From Candidatus Poribacteria bacterium (GTDB lineage: Bacteria; Poribacteria; WGA-4E; WGA-3G), in assembly GCA_022821965.1 (NCBI GenBank), contig JAJECN010000057.1, positions 62,001 to 126,000 of the forward strand: a stretch of DNA of 64,000 bases, in the 5' to 3' direction. Positions 1-9,020 of the stretch are shown here, piece after piece. The notes beneath the pieces were generated by a model. The model was not told where the DNA came from. It worked only from the letters and a program-made list of their open reading frames with translations, and made no database searches. Made by a program: the position numbers and the translations under genes. Within the stretch, counting starts at the first letter, position 1, and each line of letters opens with the position of its first letter.

Positions 1-2
1 CT

Positions 3-3000
3 GACGTTGCCGTAAGTCGTATTGCTGAAGAAGAGACAGAAACTAAAGACGAAACGCAAAAAGACCCCACAGTCCCTCGCCAACGCGCTACCGTGCCTTC
101 CGACGAACCCGAAATCCCCTCGGAAGATCAGAACATCACCGAGTTCGGATTGTTCAATCAAAACCTTTTCAACAGAGGTAGCGAATCAAAACATTTCATT
201 TGGCAGGATGAAAAGGAACAAGTTGAGGTCCGCGATGAAACCGAAACGGAAAAAAATCTCCTTATACAACCCTACTTAGATAGTCTGCGGAGATGGCGGA
301 ACCCTCCTGAATTAACCGATCTCAGTAAACTTTACAATTGGAAACCGAAGGCAAAACGCGATGAAAAAGGCATTGCCCTCCCAATGGATTCTAACCTGCA
401 AATAACCGTCTTACAATCTGTAACTATAGAGGCAAACAAAACACACTATTTCGGTGAAGGCGATCTGAATCGATACGGTGGGTATGGTTACGGCGGTGGA
501 TACGGTGGTTACTCATCGGGACTTGATTTAGGGCTTACTTCATCTTACGGTTATGAAGATTTTGGTTACGGCAGCAGCTTTGGTGGCGGTGGATACGGTT
601 CAGGATATGGGAGTGGCTACAGCAGCTACGGTTCAAGCTACGGTGGTTATAGCGGATACCGCAGTGGTGGTGTCCCGCGCGCAACGGGCTTCAATCTACG
701 ACAGATCCAGCAACTCGGTCTTCACGGACGCGTCGGACAACGGACACATATCGCAGTAGATTATAGTGCTGGCGGCAGTAGCTTCGGCAGCGGCGGGTAT
801 GGTGGTGGATACGGCGGATACGGTGGTGGCTATGGTGGTGGCTATGGTCTCGGCGGCGCGAAGGAACAGAAAATTAAAATCTGGTACGAAGGTAAACCGG
901 AGGACATTATAAAAACCATCTCGTTCGGTGACATCACGCTCAGTTTGCCGAACACGCGTTTCTTAAATATCAACCGAAATTTGTTCGGACTTGAGGGTGT
1001 TTTTGAATGGAAAAACACGCGTCTCACCGCCTTTGGTTCCCGAAGTAAAGGAATACGTGAAGTGCGCACCTTCCGCGGGCAGTCTCGGCGTGCTGGCGGC
1101 TACGGTTATGGACCGCCCGGGACTCAGATCCCAGATACCAACTATGTCAAAAATCGATACTATCTGATCCACAAAGGTGAAGACGGCTTACTACAAGCTG
1201 CATATCTCCCCATCAAACCGAGAAGTGAGCAAATCTACATTGACGATGGCGTTGTAGGAAACAACCAAGGCGGTCAACGAACAAGTCGAGGATACTTCAA
1301 CCTGCAATTTGCTGGTCAGGACTACAATATCGATTACGAGACGGGTGAAATAGAATTCCTTTCTCCGATCTCCGCAAATTATACGATCGTCGTTGCGTAT
1401 GAATATGTAGGTAGCGGCGGCGATACTGGCGGTACTGTCGGTAATCCGGAGGGGGTCTTCATCGATGAAAACGGAGACGGAACGATTGACGAAGAAGGCG
1501 AGGAGGTCGGCTACATCGTACTAAAAGAGAAAGGGTTTCGTGGCACGGAGGCAACGCACGTCTACTTTCTCGGCAATCGCAATATTAATCCTCGCGATTT
1601 CCAACTCTTACTCCTTAGAGAAGGACAAAGTGAAACTTTCGAGACGAACACCGGTTCCGTCCCCTACATCGAAATCTTCGGTTTGGATCAAAACGGCGAT
1701 GGCGATGTCGATGCCCAGTTTATAGACTACGACAAGGGATTACTCCGTTTCCCCACGACACACGGGAGACATCCATTTCAAATCACAGAGGAAAGCCATC
1801 CATATTACGCCTACCGGGACGCGATCAACAACAATGCTATCTATCTTGAAGGCGGTACACGTACGGATGCTCAAATCTACACGATTATAGCCGACTACGC
1901 ATATCAATCGGAAACGTACAATGTCGGTTTGTTTGTAATTCCAAACAGTGAAGAGGTCAGATTGAACGGTCAACTTCTGACGCGCGACACCGACTATATG
2001 ATGCTTTATGAGGTTGGTACCATCCGCTTTTTCAGGCAACTTGACGAGTTTGATGAGATTGTCGTGGAATTTGAAAAGACCCCCTTCGGCGGTTCATCAC
2101 AACAAACGGTCGCTGGTGTCTGGCTGGAATACACACATAAACCGAAACCTAAATCGGAGAGAGAACAGAGTCTTGAGGATAGATTTGATCGACTCGGTGG
2201 CATCCAAGGGATGGGATCCGATCTCCTCGGTGAAGGAAGAGACGCTTTCGGCGGAGGACTGTCAGGTGGGCTGCAAGGAAGGAGAGGCGGTTTAGGGGGT
2301 TTCGGGAGAAGTTCTGGATTTGGCAGTGGTTTCGGCGGCGGATTTGGCGGTGGTGGGTTTGGCAGTGGCTACGGCGGTTACGGTAGTCTCGGTGGCAGAT
2401 CGCGGAGTTACTACGGTGGTTATGGCGGCGGGATGAACTATTTCAATCCGGTCTTTCAAAAAGGATTTATGCTTTCAACGGGTTATATTTTGAATACTGG
2501 GCAGAAACCAGCAGAGATACCGGATGTAAACGGTGTTCCAAACCGTTTGCAAGCTGTCAATATGAATACGAGTTTCGGAAGGGAATTTAACGTTGCTGGC
2601 ATCTTAAACCTGTTGCCCTTTGTTAACATGAGGAATCTTCCTCTCTCGCTTGACTTCAGCGGCGAAGCCGCGTATTCACACAATAACCCAAATAGCATCG
2701 GCGTCGCCCTTATTGACAGCATGGAAGGAGCAAAGGAAGCAACGACGGTGCCGACATTAAAATACAACTGGAAACCGAGCAGCGTGCCATATCTACTGGA
2801 GAGTCGTAACTCAATCGATGAAGGCGATAGTTACCGGGTTATACCGACCGATGAAAATAGGACAATCTTTAAGGTTCTGCTGAAAGATAAAGACGAATCG
2901 GAAGCACGGGGAAACTATATGCGGAACCGCGATGTCCCAGCCTCGTCAATTCAACCGCTTTCCCTCTCGACCGAAGAACGTCTTATTATGGAACTCGGCT

Positions 3001-6000
3001 ACAATTTCACAGATGTCGTCGCGGAGTGGGGAGGCTTTTCAAACGGCATATCAGCATCTGGCGCAGACTATTCGGAACGTGGTTTCCTCGAAATCTGGAT
3101 GCGTGTACAAGGCGACGATGATGTGACGTTACACCTGAACCTCGGTATCGTCAATGAAGACGTAGATGCCGATCAGCGATTGGACAGCGAAGACCTCCCA
3201 AGCACCTTAACGGATACAAATGGCGACGGAAGTGTTGATGCCTTGGATCTGGACCTGGAGAACCTTTCAGACACCGATCGCTATCGGGGGAACGGTGCCC
3301 TTGATACAGGCGAGGATGTAGGATGGAGTTATGACGGTCCGCTTGAAAGAACACCTATCGGTACGAATAACCAGATTCTGGATAGCGAAGATCTAAACGG
3401 GGACGGTGTCCTTGACCGCATAGATGCATATTTTGAGGTTTCAATACCACTGAATGAAATTCCGAACGAATGGGTTAAAAGCAAAAACGCAAACGGTTGG
3501 ATGTTTCTTAGTATTCCGCTCTCTAAACTTACACCAGTAGGTTCTCGTCCACCAAGTCTCGTTTTTGTACAACACTTCCGGTTTTGGCTAAGCAAAAACG
3601 CACCCGGTAACGTAGACGGTACGTTGCAGTGGGCATCCATCGAAATTGTTGGAAACAAATGGCAACAAGGGATTATCACCCGGACAGCTCCCGAATCAAC
3701 GCCAGATATCGAGTCCATAGTTAGCAACCCTGAACTCGCTGCGACTGGGGAGACGTTGTCAACAAGCACAATTGTGGAAGACACACTCGAAAGGTTCGTC
3801 GTCGGCACAAGGGATAACTTCAGTTATGACGCTTATCAAAGTGCGTATTTAGATATTGAAGATAATGAACTCTTCAAAAAATTACATCCATTCACAGCCA
3901 CCTCGCTCGGTTTTCAAACACAACAGCAACGCGAACAAACGCTTAGTCTTGAATACTACCTTTTCCCCGGTTCCTACGGTGTCACCTCTAAGCAGCTGAA
4001 AGGTTTAACACAAAGCGAAGGGCAGGACTTCAGCAAACACGACACCTTGCGATTCTGGCTTTACGGCGACAAAAGCGATACAACCTTTGTTTTACAACTC
4101 GCACCGACTGTCCGGACTGGCTATCGCAGCTCCTTTTACAGTTCAGATCCGTTCATCAACCAGACTGAGGAAGAAAAGGTCAATATTTTCGAGAACCTAA
4201 CGGATTACTATGAATATACGGTGCCGATCGATTTTGAAGGCTGGAAGTTGATTGAAATCGATTTACGTGACCAGCGTAGAAATGCCTATCCAGATGTAGA
4301 TGCCAGCAATCCGCCTTCGGCAGTCAGTCAAGATCAGTTTGTAGAAACCGAAAGTGATACGCAACCACCAGCCACTGACGACCAACAGCCGACAACCGAT
4401 AGCGATAATCCAGATGGACAGCCCGACGGTTTCATCGTTAGAGGTAGAAATAGCACGCGACTCTCCATTAAAAACATCGGTGGCATCCTATTAGGTATCC
4501 GTAACGACACGGGACGCGAAATCAGTGGCGAGATATGGGTAAATGAGATCCATCTCGGCGATCCGCTCGTCCGCGCTGGATGGGCACGCCGTGGAAACAT
4601 GTCCGTGTCTCTCGGTCGTATCGCTAAATTACGCGGTGGTTACGCCAGTCAAGACAAAGACTTTGAAAGCGGTGCGGGCGAAGTCGGTAGGCAACGGCTC
4701 TCTTCACGGGGGTACAGCACCACAAACGATGACTTCAATATTGATGCAGACATCACCTTGTTCCCGTGGCTGCCGATCCGATACGGCATTCGACGGCAGA
4801 ACACCGAAACCGAAAGTCAGCGCGGTAGTTACAGCAGTTTTCAGAGCGGGAAAAGTGAAATCCGCACCCGAGATTTCTCCGTCCAATTTAACCAAAATCC
4901 GTATCCTAACCTCGGCTTTGCCTACAACTACCAAGACTTTTGGAATGAACGCCAAGGGACACAAATCAGCCATCTCTACACGGGCAGTTTTCGATACGAA
5001 CTCGGTTCAAAACTCGGAGTCAACGCTCAGTATCGGCACGAAGACCTGCTCGCGAAGCCCGAAACTGCAACAGATACATCTTCGACTTCGACCTCCTATT
5101 ATAGTTACGGCTACGGCAGAAATCGAGACGAAAAAACGGATAGCGGCACAATAACATTCAATATCAACCCAACGAATATCTTCAGTCTGAGTCCGAGTTA
5201 TGATATCCGTCGGACACTTGAAAGACGGGAAGATCAAAATCAGAGCACAAGTTTTGTAAGCAATGTAGCGACAGAACCCGAAACTCCTGAAGAAGAATCT
5301 GCCGAAGAGGTCAAATGGTCAATCGCCGAGCGAGAACACCGCCTGTCTTTGACACCACGCTTGAATCGGGACCTGCTCGGCATGCGTCCTACTGTAACAA
5401 GTCGCATGAGTTTTCGTGAAAATTGGTTTAGGGAGCAAAAAAATGCCTACCTCAACGGAAACGTCAGTGTCGGCGTGAATCTCCGTGTCCAAAAATGGTT
5501 CGAGTGGCTCTTCAGAAAAAAAACGCCGGAAACTGAAAGCCAATCAAACGGATCTCAAGATGGAACAGCACCACCGCGTAGAGGCGAGGTTACCTCACCA
5601 CCAGAACTCTTGGAAGATGACCACGATACGGAAACAATTGAGCAGTTGCGAGCGAATGGTATCGACGAGACACAAATCCAAGAATTAGAAGAAAACCGCG
5701 GTGATTGGATTGAACGCGATAAAAATGAATCAGTCCCGACAGGTATAGCAGAAGGTATCAAAGGACAAGGGAATCGTAAAGGCGAGGCACCCTCGCCTCT
5801 ACAGGAGGGTTTCCTACATCGAATCGTGAAAAGTTTTACCGTCAGCACTAACGCAAATTTCACTGCTACTGAATCATATCGCGATCTCGCATCTGGGCTG
5901 TCAGCGTTAGAAATTTGGTCGCTTGAACAGGACGCACAAGAACGGACAAACTCTCGACGCAGCAATCGCTACACACTACGCAGTTCAGTAGACCCGTGGA

Positions 6001-6638
6001 GTTGGGCATCTCTCGGTACAAACTTCAGTACTTCCGATAGTTTTCGGAAAAGTTCAGGGACCACTTACACACAACACGCCGAATCTTATGAAACTGACCT
6101 AAAACTGAAAATTCAGGAGACCTCCAGTCTTCAACTCCGCTATAGTTTTACAAAGCGAGACAACACGACGTTGGATGCTACCCTCAGCGACAGTAAGGCA
6201 CACATTCCATCGCTGAGTTGGATACAGACCTGGGGTAAAGAGACACGGACAGCATTGGGCGTACGGACAACCCTCCGAGATCAGCAGCGAAGCGGCATTC
6301 GGGCGAACGCCCTGATTATTACACCGAATCTAAGCATTGACTATCGCTATCGTACAGAGAACGGTATACGGGTGCCATTTTTTGGTAGAATCCCTCTGAA
6401 ACACGATTTAGAACTGACAAACACCCTTTCCTGGGCTATCCGTAGAGAGCACTTTGGGGCAAACCGCGAGGAACGTTCCGAGCGTTACGAGACGACTTTG
6501 CGCGTCGGTTACAAAATCAGCACACACATCACAGCAAATTTACATCTCGGTCTGAGCTACAACCACGACAGGGTTGAAGAGGGCAGAGACTTCCTTTCCA
6601 TCGCAAGCGCGCTGACCGTCCGCGGCGAGATTCAGTAA
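3..6638 (+). CDS. sprA: SprA-like T9SS outer-membrane translocon (5' truncated)
   Basis: Resembles SprA/Sov, the very large outer-membrane beta-barrel translocon of the type IX secretion system. SprA-type segments include 'KIWYEGKPEDIIKTISFGD' followed by 'LFGLEGVFEWKNTRLTAFG', a 'DYNIDYETGEIEFLSPI' segment, and long C-terminal beta-strand-rich sequence. The frame is open to the left edge of the window, so the true start lies upstream; GTG at 93 is only the first internal start candidate, and residues below are counted from it. Three Gly/Tyr-rich blocks (about residues 127-192, 227-255, 720-780) and four Asp-rich calcium-loop motifs such as 'DENGDGTIDEE' and 'DTNGDGSVDALD' are unusual additions. 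A low-complexity linker near residues 1825-1905 contains two short hairpin repeats. The length, over 2180 aa, fits SprA (about 2400 aa). Family assignment is by motif recognition only. Confidence 0.82.
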   Translation, partial: DVAVSRIAEEETETKDETQKDPTVPRQRATVPSDEPEIPSEDQNITEFGLFNQNLFNRGSESKHFIWQDEKEQVEVRDETETEKNLLIQPYLDSLRRWRNPPELTDLSKLYNWKPKAKRDEKGIALPMDSNLQITVLQSVTIEANKTHYFGEGDLNRYGGYGYGGGYGGYSSGLDLGLTSSYGYEDFGYGSSFGGGGYGSGYGSGYSSYGSSYGGYSGYRSGGVPRATGFNLRQIQQLGLHGRVGQRTHIAVDYSAGGSSFGSGGYGGGYGGYGGGYGGGYGLGGAKEQKIKIWYEGKPEDIIKTISFGDITLSLPNTRFLNINRNLFGLEGVFEWKNTRLTAFGSRSKGIREVRTFRGQSRRAGGYGYGPPGTQIPDTNYVKNRYYLIHKGEDGLLQAAYLPIKPRSEQIYIDDGVVGNNQGGQRTSRGYFNLQFAGQDYNIDYETGEIEFLSPISANYTIVVAYEYVGSGGDTGGTVGNPEGVFIDENGDGTIDEEGEEVGYIVLKEKGFRGTEATHVYFLGNRNINPRDFQLLLLREGQSETFETNTGSVPYIEIFGLDQNGDGDVDAQFIDYDKGLLRFPTTHGRHPFQITEESHPYYAYRDAINNNAIYLEGGTRTDAQIYTIIADYAYQSETYNVGLFVIPNSEEVRLNGQLLTRDTDYMMLYEVGTIRFFRQLDEFDEIVVEFEKTPFGGSSQQTVAGVWLEYTHKPKPKSEREQSLEDRFDRLGGIQGMGSDLLGEGRDAFGGGLSGGLQGRRGGLGGFGRSSGFGSGFGGGFGGGGFGSGYGGYGSLGGRSRSYYGGYGGGMNYFNPVFQKGFMLSTGYILNTGQKPAEIPDVNGVPNRLQAVNMNTSFGREFNVAGILNLLPFVNMRNLPLSLDFSGEAAYSHNNPNSIGVALIDSMEGAKEATTVPTLKYNWKPSSVPYLLESRNSIDEGDSYRVIPTDENRTIFKVLLKDKDESEARGNYMRNRDVPASSIQPLSLSTEERLIMELGYNFTDVVAEWGGFSNGISASGADYSERGFLEIWMRVQGDDDVTLHLNLGIVNEDVDADQRLDSEDLPSTLTDTNGDGSVDALDLDLENLSDTDRYRGNGALDTGEDVGWSYDGPLERTPIGTNNQILDSEDLNGDGVLDRIDAYFEVSIPLNEIPNEWVKSKNANGWMFLSIPLSKLTPVGSRPPSLVFVQHFRFWLSKNAPGNVDGTLQWASIEIVGNKWQQGIITRTAPESTPDIESIVSNPELAATGETLSTSTIVEDTLERFVVGTRDNFSYDAYQSAYLDIEDNELFKKLHPFTATSLGFQTQQQREQTLSLEYYLFPGSYGVTSKQLKGLTQSEGQDFSKHDTLRFWLYGDKSDTTFVLQLAPTVRTGYRSSFYSSDPFINQTEEEKVNIFENLTDYYEYTVPIDFEGWKLIEIDLRDQRRNAYPDVDASNPPSAVSQDQFVETESDTQPPATDDQQPTTDSDNPDGQPDGFIVRGRNSTRLSIKNIGGILLGIRNDTGREISGEIWVNEIHLGDPLVRAGWARRGNMSVSLGRIAKLRGGYASQDKDFESGAGEVGRQRLSSRGYSTTNDDFNIDADITLFPWLPIRYGIRRQNTETESQRGSYSSFQSGKSEIRTRDFSVQFNQNPYPNLGFAYNYQDFWNERQGTQISHLYTGSFRYELGSKLGVNAQYRHEDLLAKPETATDTSSTSTSYYSYGYGRNRDEKTDSGTITFNINPTNIFSLSPSYDIRRTLERREDQNQSTSFVSNVATEPETPEEESAEEVKWSIAEREHRLSLTPRLNRDLLGMRPTVTSRMSFRENWFREQKNAYLNGNVSVGVNLRVQKWFEWLFRKKTPETESQSNGSQDGTAPPRRGEVTSPPELLEDDHDTETIEQLRANGIDETQIQELEENRGDWIERDKNESVPTGIAEGIKGQGNRKGEAPSPLQEGFLHRIVKSFTVSTNANFTATESYRDLASGLSALEIWSLEQDAQERTNSRRSNRYTLRSSVDPWSWASLGTNFSTSDSFRKSSGTTYTQHAESYETDLKLKIQETSSLQLRYSFTKRDNTTLDATLSDSKAHIPSLSWIQTWGKETRTALGVRTTLRDQQRSGIRANALIITPNLSIDYRYRTENGIRVPFFGRIPLKHDLELTNTLSWAIRREHFGANREERSERYETTLRVGYKISTHITANLHLGLSYNHDRVEEGRDFLSIASALTVRGEIQ
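5578..5603. repeat. Short hairpin repeat inside sprA
   Basis: GTAGAGGCGAGGTTACCTCACC resembles the reverse orientation of the hairpin family seen in intergenic regions (GGCGAGG-loop-CCTCGCC with a CTAC tail). It is translated as part of a Pro/Glu-rich linker of SprA. Confidence 0.4.
5781..5803. repeat. Short hairpin repeat inside sprA
   Basis: Perfect 7-bp stem GGCGAGG (5781-5787) / CCTCGCC (5791-5797) with loop CAC, followed by TCTACA. It matches the intergenic hairpin family at 49211 and 56118 but lies in frame in the SprA linker. Confidence 0.6.
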
Positions 6639-6641
6639 GTC

Positions 6642-6670
6642 TTGACACCCGCGCCACCTTCTGATATACT
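6642..6670 (+). promoter_or_regulatory. Sigma70-type promoter for ATPase/nuclease gene
   Basis: TTGACA (6642-6647), 17-bp spacer, TATACT (6665-6670). It begins 4 bp after the sprA stop and lies about 35 bp upstream of the GTG start at 6706, giving the next gene independent transcription. Confidence 0.8.
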
Positions 6671-6705
6671 AAAGAAACGAACGCTTGAACAAGGAGGAGG
6701 AAACC

Positions 6706-8340
6706 GTGAGAACTTTCGGAACACAAGGGCCTGTCAATCCTCACGATAACTATATCGTCAGACGTTCTAAGGAAACCGCTGATTTCATCGAACGCGTCAA
6801 AAGTGGAAAATACATCGTCATTTTCGCACCTCGACAGACCGGAAAAACGACATTTTTTCAACGAGCGTTGGATACCCTTACAACCCAAGAACAACACTAT
6901 TTTCCTATTCAACTTAATTTTGAGGAGGCTGAAGACGATACTGCCACCGATTTTTACAGAGGTCTCTACGAAGATATCCTTGAACAGATAGAGAATGTTT
7001 TTGAGCAACGCTGCGAGGTGCCTTCTGTGCAATTAGCAGACTTTTTGGAGAATAACGACGGCATTACCGATCACCGTTCCATGCGGAGGTTCTTTCGACA
7101 GTTCGCAAAATTTCTGTCGCGCGATACACAGAACCCAACACAACCGCCGTCTCTCACCCAGCGGGTGGTGCTTCTCATTGATGAGTTTGATGGTATTCCG
7201 CGTAATGTGCTTAAAGGGTTTCTTCACTCACTGCGCCACATTTACGTCGCCGGTAAGCCGCGCAGTCCGCACAGCGTCGGCATCGTCGGCGTTAAGAATA
7301 TCAGGCAACTCAACTATGATACCTCTGTTTCCCCGTTCAATATCCAAGACGAGTTCGTCGTGCCAAACTTTACGCTCAAGCAGGTCGGTGAACTCCTTGC
7401 ACAATACACAGATGAAGTCGGACAACCCTTCGCCCCAGAGGTTATTCAGATGCTCCACAAACAAACTGCTGGGCAACCCTTCCTGGTCAACCGCGCAGCA
7501 CAAATTCTTACCGAAGAGCTGGACGTTCCGAAAACCGAGATTATTACGAGACATCACTTCACAGCAGCACATAAGAGGCTCCTTCTTGAAAAGAATACGA
7601 ACATTGAGCACCTAACGACTAATATCCGCAAAAGTCGGCAGTTTGAAAGGCTCCTGATGGAAATCATGACTTATGAAGAAGGTGTCCGCTTCAATCCGCA
7701 CGACGACATTATCAGTGAGCTCACAACTTATGGAGTCATACAGAACGGTGCTGATGGAAGGTGTGAGATTGTCAACCCCATCTATCTACATCACATTATG
7801 CAAGCCTTCACCCCCACAGTAAATGGGTTGGAGCGTGACTATTTTTCAGAGAACACAACCGACGAATTTCAAAATTACCTCACGCCGAAAGGACATCTTG
7901 AGATCGCGCGGCTCTTGGATAACTTTCGGGATTTTATCACACGGGTAGGTTTTAAGATTCTCCAGGTCCCCGAAACGCCGCGAGAGTATGTGGGCAGGCA
8001 TCTTCTCCTTACCTATCTGGATTCATTTGTCAAGGCAGTCGGCGGAGTCATGTCCTTTGAAGTACCAACAGGAGCAGGCAAAATGGACCTGTGCATCACG
8101 CATAACCAGCGGAAATATATTGTTGAAACAAAAATTTGGCGCGGAGATGCCCGCTATCAGATAGGTAAGCAGCAACTTGCAGTATATCTTAAATCAGAAG
8201 GTGTAACGGAAGGCTATTATGTCGTGTTTGATCACCGCCAAAAACCAGAACCTCGTGTAGAAACGGAAACCGTGGCTGGCGTGAGCATTCAGAGTTATAT
8301 CATTCCCGTCATACAAAAGGCTCCTTCAAATGCCGATTGA
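6706..8340 (+). CDS. AAA-like ATPase with C-terminal PD-(D/E)XK nuclease domain
   Basis: A two-domain protein of about 544 aa. The N-terminal AAA-like ATPase (AAA_35-type) has Walker A 'APRQTGKTT' (residues 41-49) and Walker B 'VVLLIDEFD' (about 152-160). The C-terminal domain has a PD-(D/E)XK core: D461 in 'GKMDLCI' and E474-x-K476 in 'YIVETKIW'. GTG at 6706 is preferred over TTG at 6685 because AAGGAGGAGG (6691-6700) lies 5 nt before it. The gene has its own consensus promoter and is followed by a decayed sprA-like fragment. Proteins of this layout occur as orphan, often multicopy genes in several phyla; their role (defence, mobile-element biology or other) is not established. Nuclease activity is inferred from motifs only. 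Confidence 0.8.
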   Translation: MRTFGTQGPVNPHDNYIVRRSKETADFIERVKSGKYIVIFAPRQTGKTTFFQRALDTLTTQEQHYFPIQLNFEEAEDDTATDFYRGLYEDILEQIENVFEQRCEVPSVQLADFLENNDGITDHRSMRRFFRQFAKFLSRDTQNPTQPPSLTQRVVLLIDEFDGIPRNVLKGFLHSLRHIYVAGKPRSPHSVGIVGVKNIRQLNYDTSVSPFNIQDEFVVPNFTLKQVGELLAQYTDEVGQPFAPEVIQMLHKQTAGQPFLVNRAAQILTEELDVPKTEIITRHHFTAAHKRLLLEKNTNIEHLTTNIRKSRQFERLLMEIMTYEEGVRFNPHDDIISELTTYGVIQNGADGRCEIVNPIYLHHIMQAFTPTVNGLERDYFSENTTDEFQNYLTPKGHLEIARLLDNFRDFITRVGFKILQVPETPREYVGRHLLLTYLDSFVKAVGGVMSFEVPTGAGKMDLCITHNQRKYIVETKIWRGDARYQIGKQQLAVYLKSEGVTEGYYVVFDHRQKPEPRVETETVAGVSIQSYIIPVIQKAPSNAD

Positions 8341-8349
8341 TGCACCTAC

Positions 8350-8415
8350 AAAGAGACACAAACAACATTAGGTATACGTCCAACACTCCGAGATCAGCAG
8401 CGCAGCGGTATTTTT
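8350..8415 (+). pseudogene. Decayed fragment of a sprA-like C-terminus
   Basis: Translation in one frame gives 'KETQTTLGIRPTLRDQQRSG', against 'KETRTALGVRTTLRDQQRSG' in the intact gene at about 6238-6297. DNA identity over about 60 bp is also high. The fragment starts 10 bp after the nuclease stop and reaches the end of the minus-strand gene at 8414. It looks like the remnant of a second or duplicated sprA 3' end. Confidence 0.7.
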
Positions 8416-8827
8416 AGAATTGGTCTTCAATCCATTCATCATCGTGTTCTGGATTATAGATGAGCCCTTTTTTAATGTCAAGACAGAGATCCAAGTATTC
8501 CAGGACCATGTGTCCGACAAGGACAGGTAACTCGACTGGTAGATCCGCCACCTCCATCGTCCCTTCCCGTTCCAAGACTGTATACCGGACATCCGAATAA
8601 ACTGTCCGCGTTACGATACCGTTCGTGGTCTGTGCCCTCCGACTTCTAATGGGAGTCAAGCCGAGTTGTTCGATAAGCGGTTTCGGTAAAGACAATCCAG
8701 TTGCACCGGTATCAACGATCGCGTCCTCAGCGGTCACTTGCCGAATATCCTCAGGTTTGATAACACCAGCCTCTGCCAAAAACTGATCTTTTCGATTTGC
8801 GAGTTCGATTTTTGTTGTGTGTTTCAT
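8414..8827 (-). CDS. Retropepsin-like aspartic protease (clan AA)
   Basis: Small protein of 137 aa with the clan AA signature 'AIVDTGATGLSLP', catalytic Asp at D39, and a later hydrophobic-Gly segment 'LVGHMVLEYLDLCLDI' typical of retroviral-type aspartic protease folds. ATG at 8827 is preferred over an upstream ATG at 8875 because AGGA lies just upstream of it, and the 16 extra residues are Lys/Arg/Tyr-rich and not family-like. The gene is convergent with the ATPase/nuclease gene. Such stand-alone bacterial retropepsin-like proteins have largely unknown substrates. No signal peptide is seen, so it is probably cytoplasmic. Confidence 0.75.
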   Translation of the reverse strand: MKHTTKIELANRKDQFLAEAGVIKPEDIRQVTAEDAIVDTGATGLSLPKPLIEQLGLTPIRSRRAQTTNGIVTRTVYSDVRYTVLEREGTMEVADLPVELPVLVGHMVLEYLDLCLDIKKGLIYNPEHDDEWIEDQF

Positions 8828-8954
8828 TTTTTTTTCCTGTTTTCGTTTACGATAAAAGTATTTGTGATATAGCATACACTATCTCTCAGCGGAAATCAAG
8901 GGAAAAAAATTATTGAAGGCAGAGAGTAATTTATGATAGACTGATTGTCAGTCA

Positions 8955-9003
8955 TCGATTATCAGTTTTCAGTTAAGAAGAATTCCGACAACCGATAATC
9001 ACA
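8955..9003. repeat. TCAGTTATCAG-type palindromic repeat (copy A)
   Basis: TCATCGATTATCAGTTTTCAG is followed, after a short spacer, by CCGACAACCGATAATC, an imperfect inverted repeat. Related copies recur in many gaps of this window. Confidence 0.6.
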
Positions 9004-9020
9004 CATACAGAAGGAAAAAC

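Noticed and set aside
3151-3808. Antisense frames inside sprA (up to 159 codons)
   Set aside because: Opposite-strand shadows of a strongly supported coding frame with no domains or ribosome sites.
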